Of a stretch of 64,000 bases of DNA, positions 9,966 to 17,840 are shown piece by piece. Numbering within the stretch: position 1 is the stretch's first letter; every line of letters starts with the position of its first letter. The notes beneath the pieces are model-generated. The model ran no database searches. It was not told the DNA's origin and worked only from the letters and a program-made list of their open reading frames with translations. Source of the DNA: Kyrpidia spormannii. GTDB taxonomy: Bacteria; Bacillota; Bacilli; Kyrpidiales; Kyrpidiaceae. The stretch covers positions 2,232,001-2,296,000 of the forward strand of contig NZ_CP024955.1 in NCBI RefSeq assembly GCF_002804065.1, given 5' to 3'. A program made the translations under genes and the position numbers.

Positions 9966-10015
9966 GCTTCCGCCCAAAGCCCGGGATCGAACCACAAAGG
10001 CTCAACCCCTGACCG

Positions 10016-10183
10016 TCAAGGCGCACCTCTTCCCTGGGACAAATCCACAATGCTCAGGATAAAAACCAAAATCCCAACAATGACAAAATCCCACGTCGTC
10101 GCCACCCGATTCGACAAATCGATGACCCATGGAGAAATAAAAAGCCAGATTCCGATCAGCAGGCTCAGCCAATGCCTCCACAT
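10016..10183 (-). CDS. SPW-repeat small membrane protein
   Basis: A 55-residue protein, essentially two membrane helices: MWRHWLSLLIGIWLFISPWV and FVIVGILVFILSIVDL. The LLIGIWLFISPWV stretch is one SPW repeat. Such repeats occur in membrane proteins of unknown function in both bacteria and archaea. The ATG at 10183 has GAGGAGG about eight bases upstream, which favours this short form over longer frames. Monocistronic as far as can be seen. Confidence 0.7.
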   Translation of the reverse strand: MWRHWLSLLIGIWLFISPWVIDLSNRVATTWDFVIVGILVFILSIVDLSQGRGAP

Positions 10184-10260
10184 CGCCGTCCCCTCCTCAC
10201 CAAATGGACCGGGTTTAGGCTGCGGTGACCGACAACCTGCTTTATGTATATGAGCGACGT

Positions 10261-10734
10261 TCACAAAATCTCCCCAAGTCTCCGATACCGTCCCTGGAAA
10301 AATAACAGGGGCCGTCCTTCATTGGCGGCCAGGTACAGAACCTCTCCCACATAAAGGGTGTGATCCCCGCCGTCGTATTCCGCCCACAATCGGCACGCGA
10401 TCTGGGCCAGACTTCCCGCCAACACCGGAATGTCTTCGGGCCATTCATACTTCAGAGCCGCCGCCACCGCGGGATCCGGTTTACCGGCAAAATGCCGAGA
10501 TACTCCCTCCTGTTCCTCCCGCAGGATGCTCACCCCAAACCTCCCGGCCTCCCGAATGAGCTCGTGGGTGCGGGCCCGCCGGTCCACCGAGACCAGGATC
10601 AGCGGCGGATCCAGGGACACCGACGTGAAGGAATTGGCCGTCATTCCGTGGGCCCCGTCCCCGTCCGGCACCGTCACCACCGTCACCCCAGTACCAAACA
10701 ACCCCATCACTTGCCGAAACGTCATGGCATCCAT
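10261..10734 (-). CDS. Flavin reductase family protein (split-barrel FMN-binding)
   Basis: A 157-residue protein of the HpaC/flavin:NAD(P)H reductase-like family. Visible motifs are FGTGVTVVTV, the flavin-contacting HGMTANSFTSVSLDPPLILV, GRFGVSILREEQEGVSRHF, and a C-terminal HTLYVGEVLYL. Such proteins supply reduced flavin to monooxygenases or use FMN themselves. It lies just past the terminator of the phenol cluster and has its own promoter-like TATAAT. A functional tie to aromatic oxidation is therefore possible but unproven. No second monooxygenase component needing free FADH2 is seen nearby. Confidence 0.85.
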   Translation of the reverse strand: MDAMTFRQVMGLFGTGVTVVTVPDGDGAHGMTANSFTSVSLDPPLILVSVDRRARTHELIREAGRFGVSILREEQEGVSRHFAGKPDPAVAAALKYEWPEDIPVLAGSLAQIACRLWAEYDGGDHTLYVGEVLYLAANEGRPLLFFQGRYRRLGEIL

Positions 10735-10765
10735 CTGTGCTCTCCCTCCTGGTCTCTTACAAGGA

Positions 10766-10792
10766 ATTATACAGGAATTTTTAAGTTGTCGA
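10766..10792 (-). promoter_or_regulatory. Candidate promoter of the flavin reductase gene
   Basis: Minus-strand TATAAT (10771-10766) lies about 30 bases upstream of the flavin reductase start, with TCGACA 15 bases further upstream as a weak -35. It lies directly after the terminator at 10799-10822, consistent with a separate transcription unit. Confidence 0.45.
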
Positions 10793-10798
10793 CTGATG

Positions 10799-10822
10799 AA
10801 AAGAGACCCCTTTGGGGTCCCC
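10799..10822 (-). terminator. Intrinsic terminator of the phenol/meta-pathway operon
   Basis: On the minus strand GACCCC-AAA-GGGGTC forms a tight hairpin followed by TCTCTTTT. It lies downstream of the GlcG-like gene, which therefore looks like the last gene of the dmp operon. Confidence 0.75.
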
Positions 10823-10877
10823 CATAGCTGCCATCTGTTCGACGATTCACAAACTGTCTTCGTTCAGTAGGATTCTC

Positions 10878-11321
10878 TTAAGAACTCGAGTGATTTTCAA
10901 GCACCGCCAGCCCCGCCCTGGCACAGATCGTATCCTCTTCGGAAGATCCCCCCGAACAGCCGATCCCGCCAAGCAGATGCTCGCCATAATAAATGGGCAA
11001 TCCCCCACCAAAAATCACCAGGCGGTCCGTGTGAACAATCCCGTGCAAAAGAGCCGGTTCATCTTTAATAAACCCATACCAATCCCCTGTCGCCTTGCCA
11101 AAAGCCGCCGCCGTGTATGCCTTGTTTCGGGCGATCTCTCCGCTCAAAAGGGGCGCGCCGTCCATTCGCAAAAAGGCCAGGAGATTACCTCCGGCATCCG
11201 CCACCGCGATATTCAAACGAACTCCGATCTCCCGCGCCTTTGCTTCAGCCGCCTGAACCATCGCCATCGCCGTGTTGTGGTTCAGGGCGAAGGTGGATCG
11301 AACCGGTTCGTTCGGTCTCAT
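10878..11321 (-). CDS. GlcG/HbpS family heme-binding-like protein
   Basis: A 147-residue member of the GlcG/HbpS (DUF336) family. Visible features are ALNHNTAMAMVQAAEAKARE, VAVADAGGNLLAFLRMDGA and the glycine-rich GGLPIYYGEHLLGGIGCSG near the C-terminus. HbpS binds heme in Streptomyces; other members have no fixed role but recur in glycolate and aromatic degradation operons. Here it is the last gene of the meta-pathway cluster, 22 bases after the tautomerase. It has an ATG start with GAGGTGA upstream. A chaperone or redox-protective role for the iron dioxygenases is only a guess. Confidence 0.85.
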   Translation of the reverse strand: MRPNEPVRSTFALNHNTAMAMVQAAEAKAREIGVRLNIAVADAGGNLLAFLRMDGAPLLSGEIARNKAYTAAAFGKATGDWYGFIKDEPALLHGIVHTDRLVIFGGGLPIYYGEHLLGGIGCSGGSSEEDTICARAGLAVLENHSSS

Positions 11322-11343
11322 GCCCGTTCACCTCGCATCCCGC

Positions 11344-11562
11344 TCACGAGCCGTTCGGGGGCTCGTGTTTCTTCGTCTGTTTGTCCTCCATGGTGACCCC
11401 GCCGACAGCCCAATGGCTTTTCGGAATCTCGTAGATGACCACGCGGATATTCTCCCTTGGCGCTCCCAGACTCCGATGAAGGGCCTCCGTCACCTCTTCA
11501 ATAGCCCGTTTCTTCATTTCGGGTGACCGCCCTTCGAGGATATGCAGCTGTACCAGAGGCAA
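11344..11562 (-). CDS. dmpI: 2-hydroxymuconate (4-oxalocrotonate) tautomerase
   Basis: Small tautomerase of 72 residues. After Met removal the catalytic Pro-1 leads PLVQLHILEGRS, with Arg-11 positioned as in 4-OT, and a second Arg in ENIRVVIYEIP. It isomerises 2-hydroxymuconate to 2-oxo-3-hexenedioate in the oxalocrotonate branch and would equally serve as PraC. The start is TTG at 11562, preceded by GGGGGGAC. The C-terminal tail (EDKQTKKHEPPNGS) is somewhat longer than the classic 62-residue enzyme. Confidence 0.92.
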   Translation of the reverse strand: MPLVQLHILEGRSPEMKKRAIEEVTEALHRSLGAPRENIRVVIYEIPKSHWAVGGVTMEDKQTKKHEPPNGS

Positions 11563-11601
11563 TTCCCGTCCCCCCTTGTTACCGGATTGCGCTTTATGTC
11601 G

Positions 11602-12381
11602 TCACTCCACGCGCAGCTCTAAAGTGGCAAGGCCGTCAAAAGCCACCTGGAGCCGATCCCCCGGCGCCACGGAAACCGCTTCGGTGATGCCGCCTGTCAA
11701 GATCACCATACCGGGTTCCAGAGCCAATCCTTCCCGGGCCAACATCTGAGCGAGCATCACCACGGACCTCACCGGATGACCCAGTACCGCCGCGCCCGCC
11801 CCGGTTTGAACCACCGTGCCGTTCTTGCGAACCACGACGCCGACCTCGTCCCACTGGGTGTGGTACGGGGAGAATCCTTGTTCGCCCAAGTAAAAGCGGG
11901 AAGACGATGCGTTATCTGCCACAACATCCACCAATGTGAACGAAAAATTTTCATACCGGCTGTCGATCACTTCAAGAGCCGGAACTACACACTCCGTGGC
12001 CCGCCACACATCTCTCGGTGTGATGGAATCGCCCTCCAGCCGGCCCTTGAGCACCAACGCCAACTCCGGTTCCACTCGAGGATGCACCAAACCCGTGACC
12101 GAGAGAATGGGTGTTTTCAATTCCATTGCGCCCAGCAATCGACCATAGATCGGTTCGTCCACACCCACGGACACTTGTTTGGCCCGACTGGTCAGTCCCA
12201 TTTTCCATCCGATAAGTCTGTCGCCCGCGGCCAGCTCTCTTTCCACGGCCAATGCCTGTATGCGGTATGCCTGTTCCACCGTCAGTTCCGGGTATTCAAG
12301 CGTTAGCTTTCTCATGGCCAAGCCTTTGCGCTGATGCTCATTCACCCGCTGCGCCAACGCATCCAAGTCCACATCCTGCAT
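11602..12381 (-). CDS. dmpH: 2-oxo-3-hexenedioate (4-oxalocrotonate) decarboxylase
   Basis: Member of the hydratase/decarboxylase family, 259 residues, paralogous to the hydratase at 14428-15231. Shared motifs are GWKMGLTSRAKQ, VEPELALVLKG, and VVADNASSSRFYLGE. I assign the decarboxylase role because it follows the E-F-G genes and precedes the tautomerase, the usual dmpEFGHI order; sequence alone separates the two activities poorly. The ATG at 12381 was chosen because its GGGG-rich site fits and longer frames add an atypical arginine-rich extension. Confidence 0.88.
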   Translation of the reverse strand: MQDVDLDALAQRVNEHQRKGLAMRKLTLEYPELTVEQAYRIQALAVERELAAGDRLIGWKMGLTSRAKQVSVGVDEPIYGRLLGAMELKTPILSVTGLVHPRVEPELALVLKGRLEGDSITPRDVWRATECVVPALEVIDSRYENFSFTLVDVVADNASSSRFYLGEQGFSPYHTQWDEVGVVVRKNGTVVQTGAGAAVLGHPVRSVVMLAQMLAREGLALEPGMVILTGGITEAVSVAPGDRLQVAFDGLATLELRVE

Positions 12382-12495
12382 CCGTTCATCCCCTTTCTCT
12401 CTGCGAGGGCCACGGTTCACGGTCACAGGCCCATGGGCCGGGACATGGAGCCTTCCGCCCGGTTCGCGCCTTTCCCAACGTGAGGCCACCGATGC

Positions 12496-13530
12496 TCAGC
12501 GGCCCGCGGCGCCAACCTCTTTACGTTTGGCCAGCTCCACCGCCACATCCACGATCATGTCCTCCTGACCGCCGACCACCTTTCGTTTGCCCAATTCGAC
12601 CAGGATATCCCGCGCATCCACGCCAAACTGTTCCGCAGCGCGGAACGCGTGCAACAAGAAGCTTGAGTAGACCCCGGCGTATCCCATTGTCAGGCTCACC
12701 CGGTCCGTCTGTACCGGCCGCGCCATCCTCGGGCGAACCACATCCTCCGCCGCGTCCATCGCAGGATACAGGCGAACCCCTGTATCAATGCCCGCTTTTT
12801 CCGCCACCGCCGCGAAAACCTCCAACGGGGTATTCCCGGCACCGGCCCCGAGGCCCGCAAGACTGGCGTCAATCCTCGTTGCACCCGCTTCCACTGCCGC
12901 AAGGGAATTCGCCACCGAGACCCCGAGATTGTTGTGGGCGTGAAACCCGACCTCCACCTCGTCCGGCAGAGCTTCCCGCAACGCGGTGACCTTCTCCCGG
13001 ACTTCACCCATCAACATGGCCCCCGCCGAATCCACCACGTATACCGTTTGTGCCCCGTAAGAAGCCATTTTTTTCGCCTCTTCCACCAACACACCCGCCG
13101 GGACCATATGGGACATCATCAGAAAACCCACGGTCTCAAGCCCCATCTTTCGCGCTTCTCCAATGTGCTGTTCAGAAATATCCGCTTCCGTACAATGGGT
13201 GGCCACGCGAATGACTTGAATTCCTGTATCCGCAGCCCTCTTCATGTGCTCAACGGTCCCGATTCCCGGCAAAAGCAGGGCCGCAACCTTACTGTTGCGG
13301 ACCGTTTCGCACACCGCCCGCAGGTAGTCCTCTTCCGTTTCCTTTGAAAATCCGTACTGGACGGAGCTGCCTCCCAAACCGTCTCCGTGGGTGGCTTCAA
13401 TGATCGCCACTCCGGTCCGATCCAGGGCACCCGCGATGGCCCGGGCATCTTCCACACTGAACTGGTGGCGAACCGCATGCATTCCGTCTCGCAGCGTCAC
13501 ATCCGTGACCCGTATCGTCCGATTTCCCAT
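12496..13530 (-). CDS. dmpG: 4-hydroxy-2-oxovalerate aldolase
   Basis: Cleaves 4-hydroxy-2-oxopentanoate to pyruvate and acetaldehyde, with direct channelling of acetaldehyde to DmpF. The 344-residue protein opens with RVTDVTLRDGMHAVRHQF (catalytic Arg and metal-binding Asp of the HMGL-like barrel). The metal-ligand motif GFHAHNNLGVSVANS is near residue 200. The C-terminal communication domain ends with DILVELGKRKVVGGQEDMI. The gene is 20 bases downstream of dmpF, fitting the DmpFG complex. Confidence 0.96.
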   Translation of the reverse strand: MGNRTIRVTDVTLRDGMHAVRHQFSVEDARAIAGALDRTGVAIIEATHGDGLGGSSVQYGFSKETEEDYLRAVCETVRNSKVAALLLPGIGTVEHMKRAADTGIQVIRVATHCTEADISEQHIGEARKMGLETVGFLMMSHMVPAGVLVEEAKKMASYGAQTVYVVDSAGAMLMGEVREKVTALREALPDEVEVGFHAHNNLGVSVANSLAAVEAGATRIDASLAGLGAGAGNTPLEVFAAVAEKAGIDTGVRLYPAMDAAEDVVRPRMARPVQTDRVSLTMGYAGVYSSFLLHAFRAAEQFGVDARDILVELGKRKVVGGQEDMIVDVAVELAKRKEVGAAGR

Positions 13531-13549
13531 GATCGTCCTCCCGCCCCCG

Positions 13550-14431
13550 TCAATGTTGGACCGCCAAGCGATTCTTGGCGAATTCCTCGCCCACCTTGGT
13601 CGCAGCAGCCGTCATGATATCGAGATTCCCCGCATAAACAGGGAGAAAATCCCCCAGCCCCTCCACTTCAATGGAGATGCTGACCAGGTTATCCCGGTAG
13701 ATCGGATCCCGATTCAGGCGATATCCCGGGACAAACTCTTGGACATGAGCCACCATCTCACGAATCGACCGGTCAATCCGTTCATACACATCCTCTCCGG
13801 TCTCGTCGATCAGGCAGTAGATGGTGTCCCGCATGAGAATCGGCGGCTCGGCCGGATTGAGAATGATGATCGCCTTGCCTTTTCTCGCACCGCCGATAAC
13901 CTCAAGAGCTTTTCCGGTCGTCTCCGTAAACTCATCGATGTTCTGGCGTGTTCCTGGCCCCGCACTTTTACTGGCAATGGTCGCCACGATCTCGGCGTAG
14001 GACACCCCCACCACCCGGCTTACGGCGTAAACCATGGGGGTGGTCGCCTGGCCTCCACAGGTCACCATGTTCACATTCGGCGCGTCGAGGTGTTCCTTTA
14101 GGTTCACCGCCGCGATCACGTAAGGCCCACGGGCGGCCGGTGTCAGGTCGATGGCCTGGATTCCCGCCTCTTTGAGCAACTTGGCATGGCGCACATGAGC
14201 TTTGGCGCTGGTGGCATCAAACACGATGTCCGGGCGAACTCCCTGATCCAACGCTGCCTTGAGCCCTTCCGCAGAAGTCTCCAACCCCATTTGTCCCGCC
14301 CTGCGCAGACCTTCGGACGCTGGATCAATCCCGATCATCCAGCGGGGTTCCAGCCAGTCACTGCGCATGAGTTTGAACATGAGATCGGTTCCGATATTGC
14401 CCGATCCAACTATGGCCGCTTTGAGTTTCAC
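13550..14431 (-). CDS. dmpF: Acetaldehyde dehydrogenase (acetylating)
   Basis: Oxidises acetaldehyde to acetyl-CoA with NAD and CoA. N-terminal Rossmann motif [13 protein letters not shown]; catalytic Cys in [17 protein letters not shown] near residue 130. Length of 293 is typical. The GTG start overlaps the hydratase stop (GTGA), and GGAGGGAG lies just upstream. Forms a channelling complex with the aldolase encoded next. Confidence 0.96.
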   Translation of the reverse strand: MKLKAAIVGSGNIGTDLMFKLMRSDWLEPRWMIGIDPASEGLRRAGQMGLETSAEGLKAALDQGVRPDIVFDATSAKAHVRHAKLLKEAGIQAIDLTPAARGPYVIAAVNLKEHLDAPNVNMVTCGGQATTPMVYAVSRVVGVSYAEIVATIASKSAGPGTRQNIDEFTETTGKALEVIGGARKGKAIIILNPAEPPILMRDTIYCLIDETGEDVYERIDRSIREMVAHVQEFVPGYRLNRDPIYRDNLVSISIEVEGLGDFLPVYAGNLDIMTAAATKVGEEFAKNRLAVQH

Positions 14432-15231
14432 GCCTCTCCCTCCAGCTTCGGAAAAATCGCTTCCACCCTGCCCATTTTTCCAAAATTAACCACGTATCGG
14501 GATCCCGCCTTGGCATTCACCGCCGCGCTCACCGCTCCGGAAAGAACCACGTGTCCCGCCTTCAAAGTCGTCCCGAACGCCGCGACTTTGTTCGCCAGCC
14601 AGGCCACTCCCAAAGCCGGATGTCCCAACACCGCGGCCCCCGCTCCCGTCTGCACGACCTCTCCGTCTTCAAAAAGGGCCATTCCCACGAGCTCCAGGTC
14701 CACATCTTCCACCCGGGTCGCCCGCGTACCCAGTACAAAACAGCCTGACGACGCATTGTCCGCCACGGTGTCGGGAAGTTTAATCCGCCAGTCGGCAATC
14801 CGGCTGTCCACCACCTCAATGGCGGGAACCACGTAATCCGTAGCCCGGAGCACGTCATGAATTCCCAGTCCAGGACCCTCGAGATCCTTTTTCAAGATAA
14901 AGGCAATCTCCGCTTCCACCCGCGGTTGAAGGAGGGGATAGTCGATCACTGCACCCGACGGGTAATCCATCGAGCGAAACAGGTGGCCATAATCGGGTTC
15001 CCCCACGCCGAACATCTCTTGCATGGGCCGACTGGTCAAACCGATCTTGTGCCCCACGACCTCTTCTCCGAGATTTATCTTCTTCTTTACAACCTCCAAC
15101 TGGATCCGGTATGCATCCTCCACCGTTATCCGGGATTCCGCTTCGGTTAACGGGGGAATGGGACGGCGTTCTTTCTCAGCCCGAAACAAGCGCTCAGCCC
15201 ATGCGGCCAGTTTTTCCGGTCCGACGCTCAC
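14428..15231 (-). CDS. dmpE: 2-hydroxypenta-2,4-dienoate (2-keto-4-pentenoate) hydratase
   Basis: Adds water to 2-hydroxypentadienoate to give 4-hydroxy-2-oxopentanoate, the point where the hydrolase and oxalocrotonate branches meet. The 267-residue protein has [35 protein letters not shown] and [15 protein letters not shown] paralogue at 11602-12381 is the likely decarboxylase; the two are distinguished here mainly by gene order. The GTG start lies 12 bases after the dehydrogenase gene. Confidence 0.9.
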   Translation of the reverse strand: MSVGPEKLAAWAERLFRAEKERRPIPPLTEAESRITVEDAYRIQLEVVKKKINLGEEVVGHKIGLTSRPMQEMFGVGEPDYGHLFRSMDYPSGAVIDYPLLQPRVEAEIAFILKKDLEGPGLGIHDVLRATDYVVPAIEVVDSRIADWRIKLPDTVADNASSGCFVLGTRATRVEDVDLELVGMALFEDGEVVQTGAGAAVLGHPALGVAWLANKVAAFGTTLKAGHVVLSGAVSAAVNAKAGSRYVVNFGKMGRVEAIFPKLEGEA

Positions 15232-15243
15232 GTCCTCACCCCC

Positions 15244-16680
15244 TCACAATTTCACACACACGTTCGACAGCTCTGTGAAAAATTCAAAGCTGTGAACGCC
15301 GCCTTCCCGCCCAATGCCGCTTTGTTTCATACCGCCAAACGGAGTGCGCAAATCCCTCAGGAACCAAGTGTTGATCCATATCACCCCCGCCTCAAGCCGC
15401 GCCGCCACCCGGTGGGCCCGCTTGAGATTCGAGGTCCAGATCGTGGCGCTCAGACCATAATGGGTATCGTTGGCCTGTTCGATCACTTCCTCCTCGGTGT
15501 CAAAGGGCTGAACCGTGATCACCGGACCGAAGACCTCTTGCTGTACAATTTCGCAACGGCGGTCGACATCGACAATAATCGTGGGTTCCAGATAATACCC
15601 CCGGGTCAGGTGCTCGGGCCGCCGGCCCCCAACCAGGATTCGCCCGCCCTCCTTGACCGCCCGCTCAATAAAGCCCTCAACCCGATGAAGGTGTTCCTCA
15701 CTGATCAACGCCCCGACGTTCGTTCGCTCATCAAAAGGATCTCCCACCACCAAGTTCTTGGCTTTCTCCACCATTCTGCTCAGGAACTCGTCATAAATCG
15801 GCCGTTCCACATACACCCGGGAACCGCACAGACAAACTTCCCCTTGGTTCGAAAAGCTGGAACGAACTGTCGTCTCCACAACATCGTCCAGATCGGCATC
15901 AGCAAAAATGATATTCGGGTTTTTGCCGCCCAGTTCAAAGGCCACCCGCTTCAATGTTCCGGATGCCGCCTTCATCACAGCTTTCCCTGTGGACGTTTCG
16001 CCTGTCAAGGAGATTAAATTCACATCCGGATGTTCGGTCAATGCCGATCCCGCCGAATCCGGCCCAAACCCGTGAACCACGTTAAAAACCCCATCCGGCA
16101 AGCCGGCTTCCTGACAAATCTCCGCCAATTTCGTCGCCGTCATCGGCGTCAATTCCGCGGGTTTTGCCACACATGTATTGCCCGCGGCAAGACATGGAGC
16201 CACCTTCCAGGTCAACAATAAAAGCGGCAGATTCCAGGGCGAGATCAACCCCGCCACCCCAACCGGACGCCGCAACACATAATTGAGGGCCACATCGTCC
16301 ATCTGAAATGCTTCGGTACCCAACCCCTTGACAAAATCCGCAAAGAACCGGAAGTTGTAAGCGGCCCGCGGAATGTCCAGCGTTCTGGCCAATGTCAGCG
16401 GTTTGCCGGTATCCAGGGTCTCCAGGCGGGCCAGTTCCTCCATGTTTTCATCAATCAGGTCCGCAATCCGATTGAGAATCGCCGAGCGCTTGGCCACAGG
16501 CATCCGTCCCCACTCGCCGAATGCTCTCCTGGCCGCCGCCACCGCCCGGTCAATCTCCGGTTTTCCGCCCTCGGCCACCTCGCCCAGCACCTCTCCGGTG
16601 GCCGGGTTCACATTCACGAACCTGCGTCCGTTTTCCGACTCCACAAACTTCCCGTCGATAAAATGCCGCACCAGTTCCAT
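15244..16680 (-). CDS. dmpC: 2-hydroxymuconic semialdehyde dehydrogenase
   Basis: NAD-dependent aldehyde dehydrogenase that opens the oxalocrotonate branch. It is 478 residues long, with the conserved SPWNLPLLLLTWKVAPCLAAG, catalytic Glu in AFELGGKNPNIIFADADL and catalytic Cys in NQGEVCLCGSRVYV. The C-terminus RTPFGGMKQSGIGREGG is typical of the DmpC/XylG group. The ATG has GGAAGAG upstream. It is separated from dmpP by 111 bases that hold a promoter/operator-like element, so it may head an internally started unit (C-E-F-G-H-I-glcG). It would also serve as PraB for the protocatechuate route. Confidence 0.93.
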   Translation of the reverse strand: MELVRHFIDGKFVESENGRRFVNVNPATGEVLGEVAEGGKPEIDRAVAAARRAFGEWGRMPVAKRSAILNRIADLIDENMEELARLETLDTGKPLTLARTLDIPRAAYNFRFFADFVKGLGTEAFQMDDVALNYVLRRPVGVAGLISPWNLPLLLLTWKVAPCLAAGNTCVAKPAELTPMTATKLAEICQEAGLPDGVFNVVHGFGPDSAGSALTEHPDVNLISLTGETSTGKAVMKAASGTLKRVAFELGGKNPNIIFADADLDDVVETTVRSSFSNQGEVCLCGSRVYVERPIYDEFLSRMVEKAKNLVVGDPFDERTNVGALISEEHLHRVEGFIERAVKEGGRILVGGRRPEHLTRGYYLEPTIIVDVDRRCEIVQQEVFGPVITVQPFDTEEEVIEQANDTHYGLSATIWTSNLKRAHRVAARLEAGVIWINTWFLRDLRTPFGGMKQSGIGREGGVHSFEFFTELSNVCVKL

Positions 16681-16736
16681 CGAATCTCTTCCTTTCTCGG
16701 CTTGACAGATTTCTCACTGGTTCCGTGGCTATTTTT

Positions 16737-16770
16737 ATCTTAGAATAGTTGCTCGCGGGTACAACCCGCG
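16737..16770 (-). promoter_or_regulatory. Internal promoter with a 17-bp palindrome upstream of dmpC
   Basis: On the minus strand TTGTAC (16764-16759), 16 bases, TAAGAT (16742-16737) resembles a sigma-A promoter. Its -35 lies inside a perfect palindrome, CGCGGGT-ACA-ACCCGCG (16754-16770), which looks like a repressor or activator site. It would give the lower-pathway genes their own control. Confidence 0.45.
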
Positions 16771-16791
16771 TTTCTCACAATATGAAATCGC

Positions 16792-17823
16792 CTAAAATTC
16801 GTCGTAAAAGATATTTGAACTGCGCAGTCCACCTTTGTACAACACCTTTAGTGTGGTCTGAATGAGCGCAGGAGGACCGCAGAGATACGCATCCATCCCG
16901 TCGAATCGTTCAAAATGCCTCTCAACGACATCGGCGATGTATCCTTCCTCCCCTTCCCAGGCATCTTCGGGATCCCGTTCGGAAAGTGCAGGGATGAAAT
17001 GGAAGTTGCTCTGCTTCTGCTCCAGTTCCCTCCAGAGATCCATCAGGTACAAATCGCGTACCTTGCGCGCGCCATAAAAAAACCACGCCTCGTGTTCATA
17101 AGGACCGGCAAATAATTCCTCGATCAAACCTTTGATGGGCGCCATCCCGGAGCCCCCGGCAACGAAAAGAAGCTTCTTGTTGCGATCCCGGAGTTGCATT
17201 TTTCCGTAAGGCCCCGAGCCCCTCACCCGATCCCCCGGCTTCAGGTCACACATGTAATTGGAGCCCCGTCCTCCGGGCACCCGTTTGACATGAAATTCAA
17301 GAGGTTCTCCGGTTCGATACCGGGTTGCCACCGAATACGCCCGTCCCTCGTCCGATTGGGGTATTGCGAATTCGAAAAACTGTCCGGCCGCGTATGGAAT
17401 ATCTGACGGTTCCGTCAGTTCCAAACGAATGCGGTGGATGTCGTGCGTACAGGCGAGATTCTCCCGTACCACCGCTGCAAAATCATGAACCGGGAACAAC
17501 TGCACCCCCGGTTCCTCGTCCTCCTCCTCGACTTCAACGACCAGATCACTTTCCGGCAGTGTGCTGCACATCAAAATGTACCCATCGTCTCGCTCGAAAC
17601 CCATGAGGGCGAATTCAGAAACCCGATCCATCAGGCGATAATCCCCTTCAAGGACTTTTGCTTTACACGCGGAACAGTTCCCGTGTTTGCAGCCGTACGG
17701 AACCGCCAGACCGCTGCGCAGAATCGCATCCAGAACGGTTTGACCTTCTCTGCAATGAATCTCGGCTCCCCGCGGTTCCACACGGATCTTGAAGGTGACA
17801 CTCGATTGTTGTACAACGCTCAT
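16792..17823 (-). CDS. dmpP: Phenol hydroxylase reductase component P5
   Basis: NADH-dependent reductase passing electrons to the diiron hydroxylase. The N-terminal plant-type [2Fe-2S] domain has the cysteine ligands in YGCKHGNCSACKAKV near residue 43, with the fourth Cys in YILMCSTLPESDL. The FAD-binding Arg motif is GRAYSVATRYRTG, and the NAD-binding part has LLFVAGGSGMAPIKGL and AYLCGPPALIQTTLKVL. It is 343 residues from the ATG at 17823; a start at 17844 would overlap the regulator gene. Unusually, it is separated from P1-P4 by the hydrolase and regulator genes. Confidence 0.95.
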   Translation of the reverse strand: MSVVQQSSVTFKIRVEPRGAEIHCREGQTVLDAILRSGLAVPYGCKHGNCSACKAKVLEGDYRLMDRVSEFALMGFERDDGYILMCSTLPESDLVVEVEEEDEEPGVQLFPVHDFAAVVRENLACTHDIHRIRLELTEPSDIPYAAGQFFEFAIPQSDEGRAYSVATRYRTGEPLEFHVKRVPGGRGSNYMCDLKPGDRVRGSGPYGKMQLRDRNKKLLFVAGGSGMAPIKGLIEELFAGPYEHEAWFFYGARKVRDLYLMDLWRELEQKQSNFHFIPALSERDPEDAWEGEEGYIADVVERHFERFDGMDAYLCGPPALIQTTLKVLYKGGLRSSNIFYDEF

Positions 17824-17840
17824 TGCGAACACCCTTTCGT

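Noticed and set aside
9707-9997. A 96-codon minus-strand frame filling the gene-free stretch
   Set aside because: No ribosome site and no domain; the same bases form many inverted repeats, which fits RNA structure better than coding.
9975-10000. TTCGATCC on the minus strand resembling a tRNA T-arm
   Set aside because: The flanking bases do not pair as a 5-bp T-stem, and no acceptor, D- or anticodon arms can be built.
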